From the NCBI GenBank assembly GCA_001592145.1, contig BCWJ01000006.1, forward strand, positions 62,001 to 126,000: a stretch of DNA of 64,000 nt, written 5' to 3'. The stretch is from Xylanimicrobium pachnodae JCM 13526 = NBRC 107786. GTDB taxonomy: Bacteria; Actinomycetota; Actinomycetes; Actinomycetales; Cellulomonadaceae. Below the pieces are notes generated by a model. The model made no database searches. It was not told where the DNA came from and saw only the letters and a program-made list of their open reading frames with translations. Below, one piece after another: positions 62,139 to 64,000 of this stretch. Within the stretch, counting starts at the first letter, position 1. Each line of letters starts with the position of its first letter. The position numbers were made by a program, and so were the translations under genes.

Positions 62139-62248
62139 CGCGGCATCGTACGGTGCACGCGCGCGGCGCGGCCTGGGCGTCTCGCGAGATCGCGTGCGCA
62201 CCAGAGCGCCTGTGACGCGGATTACGCGACAGATTCCGCAACGGCTGG

Positions 62249-62267
62249 TGAGGTGAGGCAAACCTCA
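62249..62267 (+). promoter_or_regulatory. IdeR/DtxR iron box upstream of feoAB
   Basis: TGAGGTGAGGCAAACCTCA, matching the 19-bp consensus TTAGGTTAGGCTAACCTAA at 15 positions. It overlaps the expected -35 position of the feoA promoter (-10 TAGCGT, 62272-62277), so the iron-bound regulator would block transcription when iron is plentiful. Confidence 0.75.
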
Positions 62268-62271
62268 GGAG

Positions 62272-62277
62272 TAGCGT
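62272..62277 (+). promoter_or_regulatory. -10 element of feoAB
   Basis: TAGCGT, 7 nt before GTG 62285. Together with the iron box this defines a leaderless, iron-repressed promoter. Confidence 0.65.
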
Positions 62278-62284
62278 CCCAGCC

Positions 62285-62521
62285 GTGGACCTGAGACTGT
62301 GCCCCGCGGGTACCTCGGTGGAGGTGAGCTGGGTCGAGCTGGACGACGCCGAGCGCGCGCGGCTGCGTGAGCTGGGGCTCCGCGAAGGGGCCGTGGTGCA
62401 CGTGGTGCACTGCTCCGCGTTCGGTGGTCGCGTCATCGCCGTCGGCTCGGACCGGCTCGCGATCGACGGGCGCACCTGCGCCTGCATCGGCGTGACCCCG
62501 CTCGCCGCGGCGCTCGCATGA
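62285..62521 (+). CDS. feoA: FeoA family ferrous iron transport protein
   Basis: 78 aa, SH3-like FeoA: LRLCPAGTSVEVSWVE, LRELGLREGAVVHV, and SDRLAIDGRTCACIGVTP. Contains three Cys (C6, and CAC near 72-74) that are unusual for FeoA. GTG 62285 and TAGCGT -10 7 nt upstream mark a leaderless start. Stop overlaps the feoB ATG (ATGA). Confidence 0.88.
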   Translation: MDLRLCPAGTSVEVSWVELDDAERARLRELGLREGAVVHVVHCSAFGGRVIAVGSDRLAIDGRTCACIGVTPLAAALA

Positions 62522-64000
62522 GCTGCCACGACGCCGCCCCGGGAGCCACCCTCGCCACGGGCACGCCCGCGATCGCGTTGGTCGGCAACCCCAACGCCGG
62601 CAAGTCCACCCTGTTCAACACGCTCAGCGGTGCCCGCCAGAGCGTCATGAACGCCCCCGGCACCACCGTCGAGCTCCAGACCGGGACGTGGCGGCGGGGC
62701 GGGCGCCGCCTCGGGCTGGTCGACCTGCCCGGCACCTACAGCCTCACCCCGCGCTCACCCGACGAGCAGGTGGCCGCTGACTACGTCGCGGGGCGCGGCG
62801 ACCTCGCCCGCCCCGACGTCGCCGTCGTCGTGCTCGACGGCTCGGCCCTCGCCCGCTCCCTGTACCTGCTCGCCCAGGTCTGCGAGACCGGTACCCCCGT
62901 CCTCGCCGCCGTCACCATGCTCGACGTCGCCTCGTCCCGCGGGGTCACCCCCGACCTGGACGCGCTCGCCGCCGCCGCGCAGGTGCCCGTCGTCGCCGTC
63001 GACCCGCGCACGGGCGCCGGGGTGGAGGGGCTCGGGGTGGCCGTCGAAGCGTTGCTCGGTGCCCGAGCCGGGACCTGCGACTGCGCGCAGGACGAGACCG
63101 ACGGCGGCGCCCGTGCGCGGGACGACGGGGCGTGCGCGTGCGGGCGCGGGTGCTCGTGCTCGGGGCCCGCCGTGAGGTCCGACGAGGAACGGTTCGCCTG
63201 GACCGAGCGCGTCCTCGCCGCCGCCGTCCCGGCGCCGCCCGCCGTGCCCGTGCGCTCCACGTCCGACCGGCTCGACCGCGTGCTGCTGCACCCGTGGCTC
63301 GGCGTACCCGTGTTCCTCGCCGTCATGTGGGCCATGTTCGAGCTCACGACCGTGGTGGCCACGCCACTGGTCGACGCCGTCGGGAGCTTCTTCTCCGGGC
63401 CGCTCGCGACATGGTTGCACGGGGCCATCCCCGGGCCCGCCTGGGTCTCGGGCCTGCTCGTGGACGGCGTGCTCTCCGGGGTGGGCACCGTGCTGTCGTT
63501 CGTGCCGCTGCTCGCGCTCGTGTTCGTCGCCATCGGCATCCTGGAGGACTCCGGGTACCTGGCCCGGGCCGCGTTCGTGGCCGACCGCGCGCTACGGGCC
63601 ATCGGCCTGGACGGGCGCGCCATGGTGCCGCTCGTCATCGGGTTCGGGTGCAACGTGCCCGCCATGGTCGCCACCCGCACCATGCCCGACGCGCGCCGCC
63701 GCCTGCTGACCGGCCTGCTCGTCCCGCTGACCTCCTGCCCCGCGCGGCTGACCGTCTACGTGCTCGTCGCGGGCACGTTCTTCCCGCAGTCGGCCGGGAC
63801 CGTCGTGTTCGGGCTCTACGTGCTCTCGGGCGTCCTGGTGATCCTGGGCGGGTACGCGCTGCGGATGACGGCGTTCCGCGACCTGCGCCAGACCCGGCCG
63901 CTCGTGCTCGCCCTGCCCGCCTACCACGTGCCCCGCCTGCGGCCCATGCTGCGCTCCACGTGGACCCGCGTCGCCGCGTTCGTGCGCGGCGCCGGCGGCA
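62518..64000 (+). CDS. feoB: Ferrous iron transporter FeoB, 3' end outside window
   Basis: 494 codons visible, no stop before the window ends. N-terminal GTPase domain: G1 GNPNAGKST, G2 APGTTVE, G3 DLPGTYS, and TMLD at the G4 position where NxxD is usual. A Cys-rich linker (residues about 185-215) has three CxC pairs: C187/C189, C206/C208, C212/C214. Then the membrane domain with the gate motif GFGCNVPAMVATRTM and SCPARLTVYV. ATG 62518 overlaps the feoA stop. Imports Fe2+ across the inner membrane. Confidence 0.93.
   Translation, partial: MSCHDAAPGATLATGTPAIALVGNPNAGKSTLFNTLSGARQSVMNAPGTTVELQTGTWRRGGRRLGLVDLPGTYSLTPRSPDEQVAADYVAGRGDLARPDVAVVVLDGSALARSLYLLAQVCETGTPVLAAVTMLDVASSRGVTPDLDALAAAAQVPVVAVDPRTGAGVEGLGVAVEALLGARAGTCDCAQDETDGGARARDDGACACGRGCSCSGPAVRSDEERFAWTERVLAAAVPAPPAVPVRSTSDRLDRVLLHPWLGVPVFLAVMWAMFELTTVVATPLVDAVGSFFSGPLATWLHGAIPGPAWVSGLLVDGVLSGVGTVLSFVPLLALVFVAIGILEDSGYLARAAFVADRALRAIGLDGRAMVPLVIGFGCNVPAMVATRTMPDARRRLLTGLLVPLTSCPARLTVYVLVAGTFFPQSAGTVVFGLYVLSGVLVILGGYALRMTAFRDLRQTRPLVLALPAYHVPRLRPMLRSTWTRVAAFVRGAGG

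Noticed and set aside
62139-62248. Cobalamin riboswitch upstream of metH
   Set aside because: The metH promoter appears leaderless, and no B12-box-like sequence was seen in the gap.
58584-62294. 1236-aa open frame on the plus strand over metH
   Set aside because: Antisense shadow: high GC gives long open frames opposite real genes; amino-acid composition is His/Arg/Gly-rich and shows no domain.

Overview
The window is about 72-75% GC, gene-dense, and rich in GTG and TTG starts and 1-4 nt ATGA/GTGA overlaps. It carries an actinobacterial cytochrome bcc-aa3 branch, a PknL/Rv2175c-type pair and a primary sigma factor with a long acidic/Lys-Ala N-terminus. I infer a Micrococcales actinomycete, perhaps Cellulomonadaceae/Promicromonosporaceae-like. 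Genus is not determinable by eye. No rRNA, tRNA, CRISPR array, IS element or prophage was seen.

Layout. (1) 1-15951: respiratory and shared-synteny block with ctaC-ctaD-ctaF (+), sodA (-), ctaE-qcrC-qcrA-qcrB (-), a receiver-like protein and trpD (+), a DEDDh/GIY-YIG nuclease plus a RAM-domain protein (-), an acyl-CoA synthetase (-) and a ROK kinase (+). (2) 15984-26123: plsC, PPi-dependent phosphofructokinase, class II DAHP synthase, pknL and its Rv2175c-like partner, a prenyl synthase, a lipoprotein, a DUF4192 protein and a stress protein. From memory, the content resembles the Rv2173-Rv2200c region of Mycobacterium tuberculosis. (3) 26413-30641: sigA and parE. (4) 30739-37732: accessory block with flavin/FMN reductases behind a tiny Cys-containing leader ORF, an Rrf2 regulator, an acyl-CoA ligase with a tandem operator, an orphan PTS EIIB domain behind a palindrome-decorated promoter, an AAA ATPase and a ribokinase. 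(5) 37764-44113: complete six-gene mevalonate operon (mvaK1-mvaD-mvaK2-fni-mvaA-mvaS). (6) 44313-46366: a small protein, DUF2249, a TDT/SLAC1 transporter and a membrane protein. (7) 46679-54477: oligosaccharide import and intracellular breakdown locus (two permeases, Tat-lipoprotein binding protein, DUF2264, beta-helix enzyme). (8) 54512-64000: DUF1801, membrane-anchored molybdopterin enzyme, OmpA-like lipoprotein, metH, and feoA-feoB under a probable IdeR/DtxR box; feoB runs off the end.

How the genes work together: ctaCDEF plus qcrCAB make the bcc-aa3 supercomplex that oxidises menaquinol. pfp, the ROK kinase and aroG link sugar to central and aromatic metabolism. The mevalonate operon supplies IPP/DMAPP, which the idsA-type synthase can elongate. 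The sugar locus would import an unidentified oligosaccharide and degrade it in the cytoplasm. A recurrent signal is a TANNNT -10 element placed 6-7 nt before the start codon, at about 17 genes, which implies many leaderless mRNAs and helped fix several starts.
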